Source of the DNA: Hermatobates lingyangjiaoensis
Lineage: Eukaryota; Arthropoda; Insecta; Hemiptera; Hermatobatidae
NCBI GenBank assembly: GCA_026182355.1
Contig: JAPFBL010000084.1
Location: 11,578,001-11,642,000, forward strand
Direction: 5' to 3'
Length of the DNA: 64,000 nucleotides
Below are positions 1-11,600 of this stretch, piece by piece. Position 1 is the first letter of the stretch; every line of letters begins with the position of its first letter. Below the pieces are notes generated by a model. The model saw only the letters and a program-made list of their open reading frames with translations. It was not told the DNA's origin and ran no database searches. The position numbers and the translations under genes are program-made.

Positions 1-651
1 TTTAATATATTAATTGTTGAAAATAGGCAAGCGTTAATTAATGAAAGTGATTTTAGTAGTTATGTGGGATGAAATGTTTTGGCTTATATGTTTAATAAAT
101 CGAAGTTTACTGTAAACTGCAAGTTCCCTGCTAAATTATGACAAAATAAAAAAATTTAACTAAATAATTTAAAAATCTTTGGCTGTAGAGGCTCTTTGTT
201 CAAATTAGAGAAAGCAAAACTTAACCCTAAATGTGTAGAACGTTTTATGATTTGATTTACAACCAATGGTGTTTGACTTTGGTGAAATATATAATATTGG
301 TGAAATAGTTTCTACCCATAATGTTATTTCTGATGAAACAAAAACGTATAAAGATTTTTTTTAAAAAATAAGAGGTGACCTTAAGAATGAGATTATAACA
401 AACAATCAAAATTAAATAACAATACCATTATTACTAAATAAAGAAATAATTGACAAAAAATATAACATGTTTCCAAATAATATGAAATTAAAAAATGGAA
501 TGAAGACCATTCCTGGTTCAAAGATCTTTTAGGTTTAAATGTTAATACATATACACAGCTATATATATTAATGTCGAAATAAATATAAGCATGTGTATGT
601 ATGCTTTAAGAAATCTGACTAATGTAATTTCTTCTTAAAATAATTTATATC
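1..651. other. AT-rich flank, no gene seen
   Basis: Downstream (3') flank of the minus-strand RILP-like gene. No open frame, RNA gene or repeat that I recognise. A clear AATAAA signal on the minus strand was not found, so the 3' UTR end is not defined. Confidence 0.4.
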
Positions 652-3600
652 TTACACGATGTTCTTTATATTTTGATGAGATAACTCTTCCTGTAACTCA
701 GTAACTTTTGCTTTAAGCTCATTTCTTTCTTGTAAAATACTTCTTAATTCCTCTCTACTAAACTGATGTTGATTAGAATCTTCCCAACTGTAATCAATTT
801 GGTTAGATGTTTTCTTCTGCAACAAATGTTTCAAGATGTGTTAACATTTTTAATACTTCAGGATATTGTGTCAGTATTATAGACAGTAATTTTGAAATAC
901 TGAAAACTGAATTCATGAAAATGTATTTCTTGAATGATAAAATAAAACTTAATAATTGGACAACAATAAAATTCAGAAATGACTTTTACATATCAAATAA
1001 ACTTTTATAAAATTGTATTAAATAAATTGGAAATAAATGGTAGGCAAATAACAGAACAGTATAATAAAATCTACTAAAATAATAATACTATAGTATCACA
1101 TTGGAATCCTTATGGTGAGCAGTCCCATGAGTTTCTTGAAGTTCACGTAATTCTCTCTGAGTAGTTTGAAGTTTGGCAAGATTATCAGCATTTTCAGTAA
1201 TTAGGACTCTAATTTGAGCTTGAGTAGATCTAATTTTCCTTCTCATTTCTTTAAAGTGCGTTGTCTTTTTATTTAATTGTTCATTTACCTATATTAAAAA
1301 CAAATACATTAATCATTCATACAAAGAAACTCCTTCTTTATAAACTATAACAAAAAAAAACAGAGAAAGTCATCAACACAACTCACTTCGATATTTCGAC
1401 AGCCGTTTTCATTAGAAGAAATGGTCTGCTCGATTGCACTTGGCTACTGAGTGACATACACGAGCAGACGCTCTGAAGCATTGTCGGTTTGGCAAACAGG
1501 GCAAAAATGAAAAAAAAACATAAAATAATTCAAATTAAACTAAGCAAAATAAATAATAGAAAAAATAATAAAACTAACAATTAAAATTATAAAACAAAAT
1601 TACTATAGTAAAACAACATTATATATTTTTTAAATATTATTACATATAAAGTAAGGATTGGAGTTAGTAATGAGAGAAGTTTGACAGCCACGACGTACAC
1701 ATTTACACAGTTTGTTCCACTCCTCTACCAATACAGGAATTCTTAGATGAAAGACGGAAAAACATGCACTTAAGGTTGGGAGACTTACAATGAGAAATGT
1801 TGTTCTAAAAAGTGGGCTCTCTAAAAATAAAACACATAGAGGCAGAAGATGAAAGGATGAGGAAGAACTCCTTAACACAGTGACAAGCTAGGCTTCTAAA
1901 TACTGTGCAGAAGAGTTGTTCGACTTACCTACCAATATCCCATTAAATTCTTCAGGCGTTTTGTTACATGCATACATTTGAAATCATAATAATTTTTAAT
2001 TAATACATAAGAGAATGATCAAATAACATGCAAACAGTTAACAGTATAACATACACTTCTGAGTTCAGAGTTCATGGTAAACAATTCAGTCTCTTTATTT
2101 CGAAGTTGTGTTCTCAATTTCTCTATTACAGAACGAGATTGTTGTAAAGCGGCTATTTCCACTTCTGTACTTAGTAACTGCACTGAAATTTAAAAGCAAT
2201 ATCTTAAATACAAAATACTCTCCTCAAATATTTTGAATGCAATAAATGATCTTTGTTTCATTAAGCAGTTACTCAAAATTTGAAGCCGAAAGAACAACTA
2301 TATAATATATAAATGTAAGCAATCAGCAGCTCATTATTTATACACAATTTACCAATGATTTTTGTCAATATCGTCCACACAAACCAAACTAACTTATATA
2401 TAAAAGTATTTATTCTAGGTTTAAAGATACAACTTTTAATTACCATGATCAAATGATGAATCTTGATTTGAAAGAGATTTTGACAGCCGCCTATTTTCAT
2501 CCTGAAGTTTGCTAACCATTTTCTCTAATTCATAAGTTTCTTCACGCCAATAGTCATCAATTTGTTCCAACTCCTAAAATTGTAGAAACAAAATGCAAAA
2601 GAATACTTTTTTTTTTTACCCATCTAAATACAGCCAAACTCCATACAGCCGTTATCTTTTTATAAAACCATTAACAAATGAAATATATTCATTAGATATG
2701 GAAATCTACAATGATCATTGATCTAATGAGGGGCAGTTGCTTCAATGGAATGCACTGTTTTTTTTTATAAAAATAATATATTGAACAGACATAAACACAA
2801 CCCAAGTGCTCAAGCTTTAGCGGACAGAGGAGTAGCACAGTTTAGTATATACGAATGATGGGATCATTATGATGAATAATCTGTTTTCTGAAACGAGGTA
2901 TACTAAATATGAGACAACTTGATAGCTGTTTCAACATTAAACCCAAACCTTTAAAACACACAAAGGAAATATAGACAAATAAGGCTTTATCGTTGTGAAC
3001 AATTTATAGTTCCTATCAACAAAAACAGATTGTTAGTTCAGAGCTCAAGCAACTCGAATACTCAAACAGTCGCTTTCTACTTAATATACTTAATTCTCCC
3101 CGTTCACTGAACGTTTTCAATTTTTGATGCTTAATGTTATTCTAGATGAAGAAACATTTTTTCAACTTCGAAAGAAATTTCACAACTTAAACAATATTCA
3201 TCATCACACAATTTAAAATGTATATATGTACAGAGTTGGGTCCGTTGTAAAAAATTTGTTTAGGCATGAATTCGAGTTTTACGAATATTTGAAATAATTT
3301 TAACTAAATATTTCATTAAACTATAATGCTTTAAATTTGTATACGTCTGACCATGAAAAAGGTTTTAAATAAAAACCGATACGTTGGCATTGAGTTTTAC
3401 TTGACCCTGAAAAACTGACCTAGTCCCTGGTTCTGTCATCGATATTTCTATGTTGGTATTTATCACAAAGCATACTATAAGTTTATTTTAAAAAAGAAAC
3501 ATTTCAGTAAAATCGATAAAGCATGAACCTTTTCAAATCTTTGACGATCTGCAGCTTTTTCTGCTTTCTCTTTTTCTAACTTTACAATGACGTTCTCCTT

Positions 3601-3789
3601 TTCTTGTAGCTGAGTAGTCAATTTATTAATATTCAATGTTTGAGTTTCCAAATTTTCCAATATAGACACCATACTACCAATTATATTTGTAAAGGGATCC
3701 GATCCATATCTATCAATGATAGGCCTAAATTCCTTGGCGAAATCAGTAACAATATCGTATACATCAACGATTTCTATTGCTTCTTCCAT
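652..3789 (-). CDS. RILPL: RILP-like protein (RH1/RH2 coiled-coil Rab effector family)
   Basis: Five coding exons on the minus strand: 3529-3789, 2444-2573, 2055-2182, 1100-1288 and 652-816. Lengths 261+130+128+189+165 give 290 codons plus stop, and every splice phase agrees. The N-terminus has the RH1 signature (VYDIVTDFAKEF, then a conserved E/K-rich stretch ending DRQRFEK). The middle is heptad-rich coiled coil, and the last exon holds RH2 (LRSILQERNELKAKVTELQEEL). Family members bind GTP-loaded Rab8/10/36 or Rab7-type GTPases through RH2, and RH1 contacts motor proteins, so a role in lysosome or cilium-related transport is inferred. The start is the first ATG before the RH1 homology; a 5' UTR exon is not located. 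The donors after exon 1 (gttcat) and exon 4 (gtgata) are weak. Intron 3 (1289-2054) holds a Penelope remnant. Confidence 0.86.
1385..1880 (-). mobile_element. Penelope-like element remnant in the RILP-like intron
   Basis: On the minus strand a frame at about 1630-1760 resembles the Cys-containing linker of Penelope-like proteins (GCQTSLITNSNPYFI), which is also found in the better copy at 22379-22591. About 200 bp further on (1385-1420) lies an AATGAAAACG ... GTCGAAATATCGAAG segment, like the hammerhead-bearing terminal repeats elsewhere in this window. It is short and decayed. Confidence 0.6.
3335..3440 (+). repeat. Short PLE-type hammerhead-like repeat fragment
   Basis: It contains GGTTTTAAATAAAAACCGA followed by a GTTGGC-type segment and a CCTGAA...AACTGACC...AGTCC block. 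These are the same elements seen at 14488-14815 and 44700-45066. It lies between exons 2 and 1 of the RILP-like gene and is diverged (GATAC instead of GAAAC). Confidence 0.5.
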
Positions 3790-4439
3790 CAAAACACTTA
3801 AGAAAAATATGTATTCAATATTCAAGTCTGCAGATTAGTCTTGATAATCAATTAAGGCTAAACTCAACTAATAAATAAGAGAACTAACCAAATTTATATT
3901 CATGAAAGAAAATAATACATTTAAAAACATGAATTTCGTGTGGTTATCATAAAATAGGAACACTTGATAAGATATAAGACCCTAGATACCAATCAGTGTT
4001 GAAAATAGATCGATGGTGTATAATCAGTCTGTCATATTCTTGAACATAACTAAATTAAAACCATTAAAAAATTTAAAGATAAAATTAATATTACAAATAA
4101 AAAAAATATAATTTTTTTTGCTTTTACCAGTGGAATGAATTGTTTATGATCATATTTTTTTTTGTATGAAATTAACAATATTTGCACTTCTTTAAATAAT
4201 TCAAGATTTTTACAAAATCAAGAGTATCTATGCTTCAATATACATTATTACATCTTTAATAAAGGTGATACATTTAATTGAGATGCAGTTTATACAATTC
4301 AATCTAGAAATATTTTAACAAATTATTGATGGAATATGCAACAAAATTCTATATTCTTATTCAGTGTCATTTTAAAATACATTTCCTTTAATAAGAAACT
4401 TGCTACGTGAAAATTCCAAACATTCAGTTGTCAAATCAG

Positions 4440-4608
4440 TCTCAGCGCGCTTGCAACCATGAGTCATATATTAGATAGCCGCCATTGTAATCTGAAACAT
4501 AACTGGTGATTGTGTGAAAGATATTTTGCTGATCAATTTACACCACTTCATTTTGGGAAAAATGTTGCATTTTATATGAAATGAATTCATCATCTAAATT
4601 CATACAGA
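4440..4608 (+). promoter_or_regulatory. Candidate promoter / 5' UTR exon between two divergent genes
   Basis: A locally GC-richer island (CAGCGCGCTTGCAACC, then GCCGCCATT, the reverse of the YY1-type AATGGCGGC motif) lies between the minus-strand RILP-like gene and the plus-strand zinc-finger gene. It ends in a good donor, CAGA|GTAAGT at 4608/4609. The zinc-finger CDS begins just after an acceptor-like TTTTATTTTAG (8640-8650). A non-coding first exon here spliced to 8651 would explain both signals. This is inference; no transcript evidence is available. Confidence 0.3.
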
Positions 4609-5344
4609 GTAAGTGTTAGAATGTTTTTAAACAATTGTTTCAAACTATTTTTTGAATTCATTGTGCTACCAAGATATTATAGTCCTAATCAATTTGGTTT
4701 TGTTGTCTGCTATACAACTTATAACGTATCTTATTGGCCTTTAAGATATTGAGCGATATAATTTCCTCATTTTTTTCCATAACATTTTCACTTTTTGATT
4801 TTCCTTCCTAACCGTAATAGATTTAAATTCAGTTTTTCAGATATATTAAATTAGTTTACCCTTCCTCCTAAGTAATATTCATGTAAAATACAATACCTTT
4901 TTGATGTTTATGTACGCCGAATAACGTATTTGTTTATGTCGTGATAAAATTATTTGCAACTTTATTATGTTACTTAATGTTTGCAAAAGCAATTTCAGTA
5001 ATAAAGTGATAGCAGTTATAAAGTTTAGCAATTAATATTTAAGTTAATTGTTGGATAAATATAAATTTTATTAAAGTCTTTTATGGCAGTGAACCGTCCA
5101 TACTATCGTATCAAGGTGGTTTTGTATTTTTTAGGAATTTTTTTGGGTATTATTAATTTAAGTAATAATGTTATTTTTTTCTAATTCGTACATTTAAGCT
5201 TTAACTAGTTATTCTTGTCCACGTTGGTTACAAATATATCGGATAGAATATTAATGAGGTGTTGCTCTGTTTACTCTACAAAGACTGAATGAATTGACTC
5301 TACCTGTTCAATCAACCAATCCATTTTTATTTCACTAAAAGTAA

Positions 5345-5950
5345 ATTATTGTGATGAATAAATTCGATCTCGAGATTTGGACGGATTTACATGGGAAAGC
5401 CTTTACATGTTTTAAGGTTCCCAGAGTCCTTTTATAACGTTTTTTCAAAAATGTTTGGGTAGGAGTGCCTCGAAAAGTTTGTGGGGACACTACAGTCCAC
5501 GGACATCTTTAAAGTTAAGTCCAGTTAAAGCTTAAGTCCACATCTTTAATACCTTATAGTATGTGTGAGACCTATCTTATACAGATACGATAGATACTAA
5601 TATATATCGATACCCACCCAGATGCTATGACAGAGGCTTGTTCTGCATAATAACCATTTTTTTTTTTTTTTTTTTTTTTTTTTCAATAAAATGGAAAATT
5701 TTTATTCCATCATCAATCTGAAAGCTTGTGAGGAGGATACAAGCCATACCGTTTGACGGATCAAATTGAAGTTGTACCCTAAAAATGTATCTTATGTGGG
5801 GTATGAGTTGAGGTATTTAAAAAACTCTTAAAACATTTGGCAAAAATATAGTTTTGGAGTAACCACTCCAAGATTGATTTTGAGTAATATTTAAGCGTGG
5901 TAAAGATTTATTGTGGTATTTTATGTCAAAACAAGTACTAATTTTGGAAC
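5345..5950 (+). repeat. Decayed fragment of the ~2-kb TTTACTTATAGTAAAGT repeat family
   Basis: AATTCGATCTCGAGATTTGG and the following ACATGTTTTAAGG...CCCAGAGTCC match the left part of the copy at 48148. The 5690-5870 part matches the segment near 42300-42400 in inverted orientation. A 27-base T run (5657-5683) interrupts it. No coding capacity seen. Confidence 0.55.
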
Positions 5951-6131
5951 GGTATCAACCGATTTTAGAAATTCTAGAAAGTTCGTAATAAGTTGAATAA
6001 TTCAGTATGAATATTGTTTGAGAAAAATTTAACTAAATTTGAATATTAGATGAAGAAATGCTACTTAAACAATTCTGATATTTACTTGTATTACAAATTA
6101 TATTATTACTTATGAATAATTATATTTATTA

Positions 6132-7501
6132 CTAGCAAATGTACCCGTCTTTGACGGAATCAAAAATTCTATTATTCTTGGTATTCCAAAATATCAATTA
6201 TAGTATTATACTAATACTATAATTAGAAGTTATAGAATAGTAGAAAACACCATTATTAGTACAGTGTTAAACAAATGCCTCTGTATACACTACATTAGCT
6301 GTCTGTCCTTCAGGTTCATGGAAGAACAATCAGTTGAAACCTCTGACTATTGAGCAAGTAAACTACAGTTGACCATGTGAGAAAAACTTGGTTTCGCTAA
6401 CTTGAATTCCTGCATTAGATAAAGTCTCCCTTTGCGACTTAGTTAACGTCATTGCGAAATAGACTCTGAGGGGACCTTGCAATCATTTGAATGGAAACAG
6501 ACAGTGGCTCGGAATCAATGGTATGCGTGGTATACACACAGACTCCCCAATACCACATCCAGTCATTATGTCCGCCTCTATGGCATATCTGTGTAGAGCA
6601 CGAACTCAGAGTCGTGTCCCGTTGCACAGTTTTTGGGTCACTCATGTTTCGTAACATCAAATTTGTTACTGCTATAAATTGCAGCATCATTGGTGCTCCT
6701 ACTTTAAGTTTTTACTCATGAGCAGGCAGTCCAGGAGAAATAAATTCAGAGTCAAGAAATTCAATTAGATAATGAACTGCTTCTTCATCACTAATCCAAT
6801 CTCTTTACTGACTTGTAAGTTCTTTCCTCGGTGTGATATAACGTAAGAACTTGTTTGTTGATTTTTCCTCCCTGTTCATATTAAGAGTTGAGAATTGCTC
6901 GTTTACAAAACTATTTATTCGTAATAGATAGTACATCCTCAACTCTGGGAAACAACTTTTCAAAGATGTCAAATACGCAATATATTCATATGCTCAATTG
7001 AAATTAAAATCAACTAACAATACCTACTTGCCACACCTGTGTATTTTCAAAACAAACTTGTCTGTGAAGTTAGGAAAATACAGCTAAAAGCCCCATAACT
7101 TCGCTTCTGTACTGAATTAATAATCTATTTAGAGCCCATATTTTAAGTTAGGCACACACAAATCCAGTGTCAATGTTTCAGCTCGCTATGTCTTATGGTG
7201 GCTGAGTTTACTTGTGACAAACATTTTTTCGTTAAACGTCCATAACTTCACTTCTACGTTGAATTTCCAATCAATTCATAGCCTATATTTTAAGTTAGAC
7301 CTACACAAATCTACTGTAAAAGTTTCAGCTTTATATGTCTTATGGTAGCTGAGTTTACCTGTGACAAAGTTTTGCGGACAAACCGACAGAAATTTTTCTA
7401 AGGGTGGATTCGGTTTCTCCAATGTATGAAACGTAAAGAAAACTTGAAATGAGTCAGTTCTAAGCAATGTACAGACAAAATCATTATTTTATTTATAAAG
7501 A
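6132..7501 (-). mobile_element. Helitron, decayed copy with both ends
   Basis: On the minus strand it begins with TC after an A (7501) and ends with CTAG followed by a T (6132-6135), the usual Helitron A|T insertion. About 10 bases before the end is the hairpin CCGTC-AAA-GACGG. Inside, the minus strand carries a frameshifted remnant of the C-terminal part of the PIF1-like helicase (pieces such as MLRNMSDPK and FSHGQL can be read in changing frames). Host-like near-copies lie at 39517-40900, 23406-23984 and, truncated, 36925-37866. Confidence 0.85.
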
Positions 7502-7522
7502 TTAGTTTTTATAATACGTTTA

Positions 7523-7590
7523 CTTATAGTAAAGTTGAGTGTAAACCACTCCAGATTTGTTTAGGAGCCTAAATTACTGTTTAGTTTACT
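7523..7590 (+). repeat. End fragment of the TTTACTTATAGTAAAGT repeat family
   Basis: TTTACTTATAGTAAAGTTGA followed by GTGTAAACCACTCCAGATTT is the same junction as at 50183-50230 and 51572-51610. The adjoining Helitron ends 20 bp to the left, so the Helitron probably entered this repeat. Confidence 0.6.
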
Positions 7591-8653
7591 AACCACTTAA
7601 CTTTTTTTTGTTTTGAGAAAAAATAAGTCAATTGCTAATCTTTACATTCGATTTAGGAAAAAATTTCAGGTGTTTAACAATGTATAATACTATTCAAAAT
7701 GACCCTTTCCTTTGATAAGTTGTTCTCTCTTTATATTGCTTCCCTCTTTTGATTTGTAAAACGTGCAAGAAAGTTAGTCTCTATGTATCTTTTTTGGAGA
7801 AAATAATTTAGAATTTTCTTTTATTCCATGATATGAGCAAATTGGATACATTGTTGTTTTATAATGTTTGAATATCTAGTATATATGAGTTCATAGAAAT
7901 ATATTTTTTTTCTCTCGAAAGTTCAAAAATATTTTTTAACGAACCACTATCATTCAAAACAGGTTAGCATGCTTCCTAGTCATAACTGTTTTTTCCTGTA
8001 TGGGATATTTCAGTTGTTTTAATATTTGCTGGCTGTTTGGTTTTTTGTATGAATGTGAAATTTGCGATTTTATGTCAAAGAATTACAAATGATTAATTTA
8101 AGATAAAATAATTTTAAAAGTTTCGAAAAAGTTACCTAATTTTGTTTGCTTCTTTCAATAAATTATTGATTGAACAAATAATTAGAAGATGATAAATTGG
8201 AAAACGCTTTATTGGAAACACTATTTTATTAATATATTGGAATCATAATTAAACTAAGATTTAGTTAAATATGCTAACTATTGTTAAGGTATTATTAAGG
8301 TAAGAATTTTTTAATGGGAAATTATTATGTCGTATATTTGAGCTATAAATATTATTGGTCATATCTAGAAATCACAAATTTTTTTGGCGAAGGAGTTCAC
8401 ATAATTAAGGTTTTATATCTTTTTGTGAACAATTTTTTTAATTATCTTTATGAATTTTCAGGTTGAAATAAAACAAATGAAAATAAAATATTTTAAGTTT
8501 TAAGATTTGATTAAAGGGACACGCCATAATGCAGCCGAGGTATTTTTTTTTTTATTTTTGTATATTTATTACCTTTTAGAACATTGAAATTCTGTTTCCA
8601 TACTCTATTACAATATGATTATATGGCTGATACAGTATTTTTATTTTAGTGAA
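7591..8653. other. AT-rich stretch, no gene seen
   Basis: Probably the first (5' UTR) intron of the zinc-finger gene. No repeat or frame recognised. It ends in an acceptor-like TTTTATTTTAG four bases before the chosen start codon. Confidence 0.35.
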
Positions 8654-11600
8654 ATGAAACTCATGTTAAAAAACACAACTGGTGAGTCGGTCACTCTTAT
8701 AATTCGCCAAGACGACACATTCATTGATTTAAGAGAACGGGTTGAAGAAGAGTTGGGACTATGGTTAGACTTGAGTGATATTGTCAAAGGTCAAAACTAC
8801 CTCGAATCTCAAAGAGTGCTGGATTTTTTTTCTCAATTAGCCTTTGGTAGAGTAGAATTTCTTAATATGAATTTTGTTTGATTTACCTTGTATGAATTAC
8901 GTAATAAGAAAAATATATGCTTTTAAATTATTTTAGCTGGTGAAGAGACGGTTCTACGTAATTGTGTATCAGATGTTGAATGTGTGGTACCAGGATGCCC
9001 AAATAAGAAGTCTGTAAATAGTGATAAAAGCTATTTTGAATTTCCACCAGAAGATATTAGGTAGATAAAGTCCTTAGAATTCATATTTAGTTGAGTAAAG
9101 ACTAAATTTAAATTTGAGTAATGACTAAAGTTTCGATTTCAATAATTTTCAGGTTCCAATTACTAAAGAAAATGAGAAAAGTTCATGTTTAACAACTTTA
9201 CTAAATTCCTTTCTTTATAGGAATCATCAGTGGGCGTTATATTGTCAACGGCTTCTCTCAGGAACAGGAAAGAAAAGGTTAAATATTACTTCAGCTTCAA
9301 GGATATGTAGCGACCATTTCAAACCTGAACAGTTTGTAAAAAATACAACAACGATTTTAAAAAGAACTGCTGTTCCATGCATCAATCCTGATGTTACTAG
9401 TAAAGATGGTTTCTCCAGTTTGGTCACATACTCAGATCTAGTACATAAGAGCGGTCAGTAAAATGAGTCATTCAATCCTTCCTGTCTACTATGTATACCT
9501 CTATTAGAAATGAGGATAATTTTACTAATAGTTTATTTTCTTATCGAATCAAGTAATATTTTTGAAACTTGTAATTAAGTGACTCCATGAGGTTTTGTTT
9601 GAATTTATTTCTTGATTGTCTAACATGTGGTCTCGAGGATTATATGTAGAATTAAATAGTCATCTTGAATTAATTTTGTTTGTCTTCAGTTTTGTACGAT
9701 TTAAAAATGTAATTATTAATTTATTTAATAATTAAATAATATTTGCTTTATGTTACTTTTTCTTCTTTTAGATAAAAGGAGCCTTTTATGCCGTCTGTGT
9801 GCTCAGTCATCCAGTAATTATGTTTTCATATTTGATGGACAAGGAATGAAATTAAGTTTGGCAAATAAAATAAATGCTTGTTTTCCTCTTAATGTAAGTT
9901 ACCTTTTAGATGTTGCAAAAACGTTATTTGTTAAAATGTATTAACATATGTTACTTAGCATTTGAAGTTTCTGAAGAGTGAATATAAAACTTTTTTTAAC
10001 TCTATAATATTTCATGGAGATTATTCGAAAAAGAACATTTTTTATCTGTTTAAATTAAAGTATTCTATTTGATTTAATATTATTCTTGTTTATATTAAAA
10101 ATGTTGATAAACAAACAGATATTAACAATACAACCCATTATTCAAAGTTCACAATAAACTATTTTGTATTGTTATGTTTCCAGATTAGTATTCATGATGC
10201 ACTTCCAAAACAAATTTGTTCTGTTTGTTATGACCAGTTGGAGGTTTTTTTTAAATTTTCTCAAGAAGCAGTTGATTCTCACTCCAGGCTTACTGCTGGT
10301 CATGGGAGATCTAGGTAGGCTTAATTTCTCTATTACAAAATGTAAAACTTAATTTTTAAACAATAATAGTATTTTATAACTGGCAAATCGTCCAGCTAAA
10401 GGTTCTTGATAGAATTTTACTCTGTCTCTTTAAAAATAATTTGTTCCTATTATTAGCGTCTAACATTATCATTTTGGCTTGCCTATTAACGTTACAGGCC
10501 AACCTGTTAGTATTTATCTAATCTGTGTATTTATCTGCTCTGCTAGGTTTTAAAAAGGTAAAAAACAAAGGTTGGGTGTGTATCCCCGAGTTTCGTGAAC
10601 TCGTTTCCTTCTCCATTTCTCTGTACGCTACTATGGTCGTGGGACCCATTACAATTTTAAACTCTTCCTGCTAGCAAGTTCATTTTGAGGTTTTAGAAAT
10701 TTTAATAGTAAAAGTGATGAATGTTTGAAAATAAAGTGGTAGGTGAGCCACAGATTTGATTCCTGATTGGCTATTTGAGGATACACAAATGCATAGCTCT
10801 TGTGTCCCTCACAGTCAGGTCGCAATTGGAATTGCAAAAACTTCTTCCTGGAGTTGTATTAAAGTCCAATTCTTTATTTGCTTCTCTGTTGTAGTCTCTT
10901 GCACCGGTGTAGTCAGTGTTATTCACCGTGCTATAATTAGTTGTTTAACCATAAAATATGGGCAGGAACGTACAATTTTCTTTCCCATCTTGGAAACTTA
11001 ATAAGTCTAGATGTTATAGTTTCTTAATTACCTAATCTTCCTTTACTACCGTGTTGATTTTCTTGTGGCTGTTTCTTCCACATATCTGATCACTTCATAA
11101 TCCTAAGAGATCGCGGTGGGTATAGTCCTCATATCATCAGTTACAGCAAGACAACCCTTGTGTTACATTCTGGTTAATTGTCACCTAAGTTTTCTTTACC
11201 AGTTGGCAGTGTAGTAAAGTACAAGAAGTAATTCTTAATCTGTTTACGGCTGTAAATATCATTGTGCCACAAAATGTTCATGGTCCTTGTTTTTCCAATC
11301 TCATGTCAACGCTACCGAAAAGTTTTAGCTGTTTTTTCACATATTTATGAATAAAAGACTTCCAATTCACATTGCTAACCCATATTTTCATAAGCTATTT
11401 GATTTGTTATATTCAAATTTAATTCTTTTCATCAGATTGAATTCTTCACAACCGACTGTTACAGAAGGTCCCATACGATATCTAAAAAGATGACTATGGC
11501 AAGGACATACATCATCTGCACAAGCAGTAGCAGTAAAAACCTTAAGGGTCACTATAATTCACTATAGTGTATGTAATGTTGGATAAAACATACACAGAAG

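Noticed and set aside
1630..1878. 82-codon frame as part of the RILP-like gene
   Set aside because: It lies between two phase-matched exons and resembles the Penelope linker at 22379-22591.
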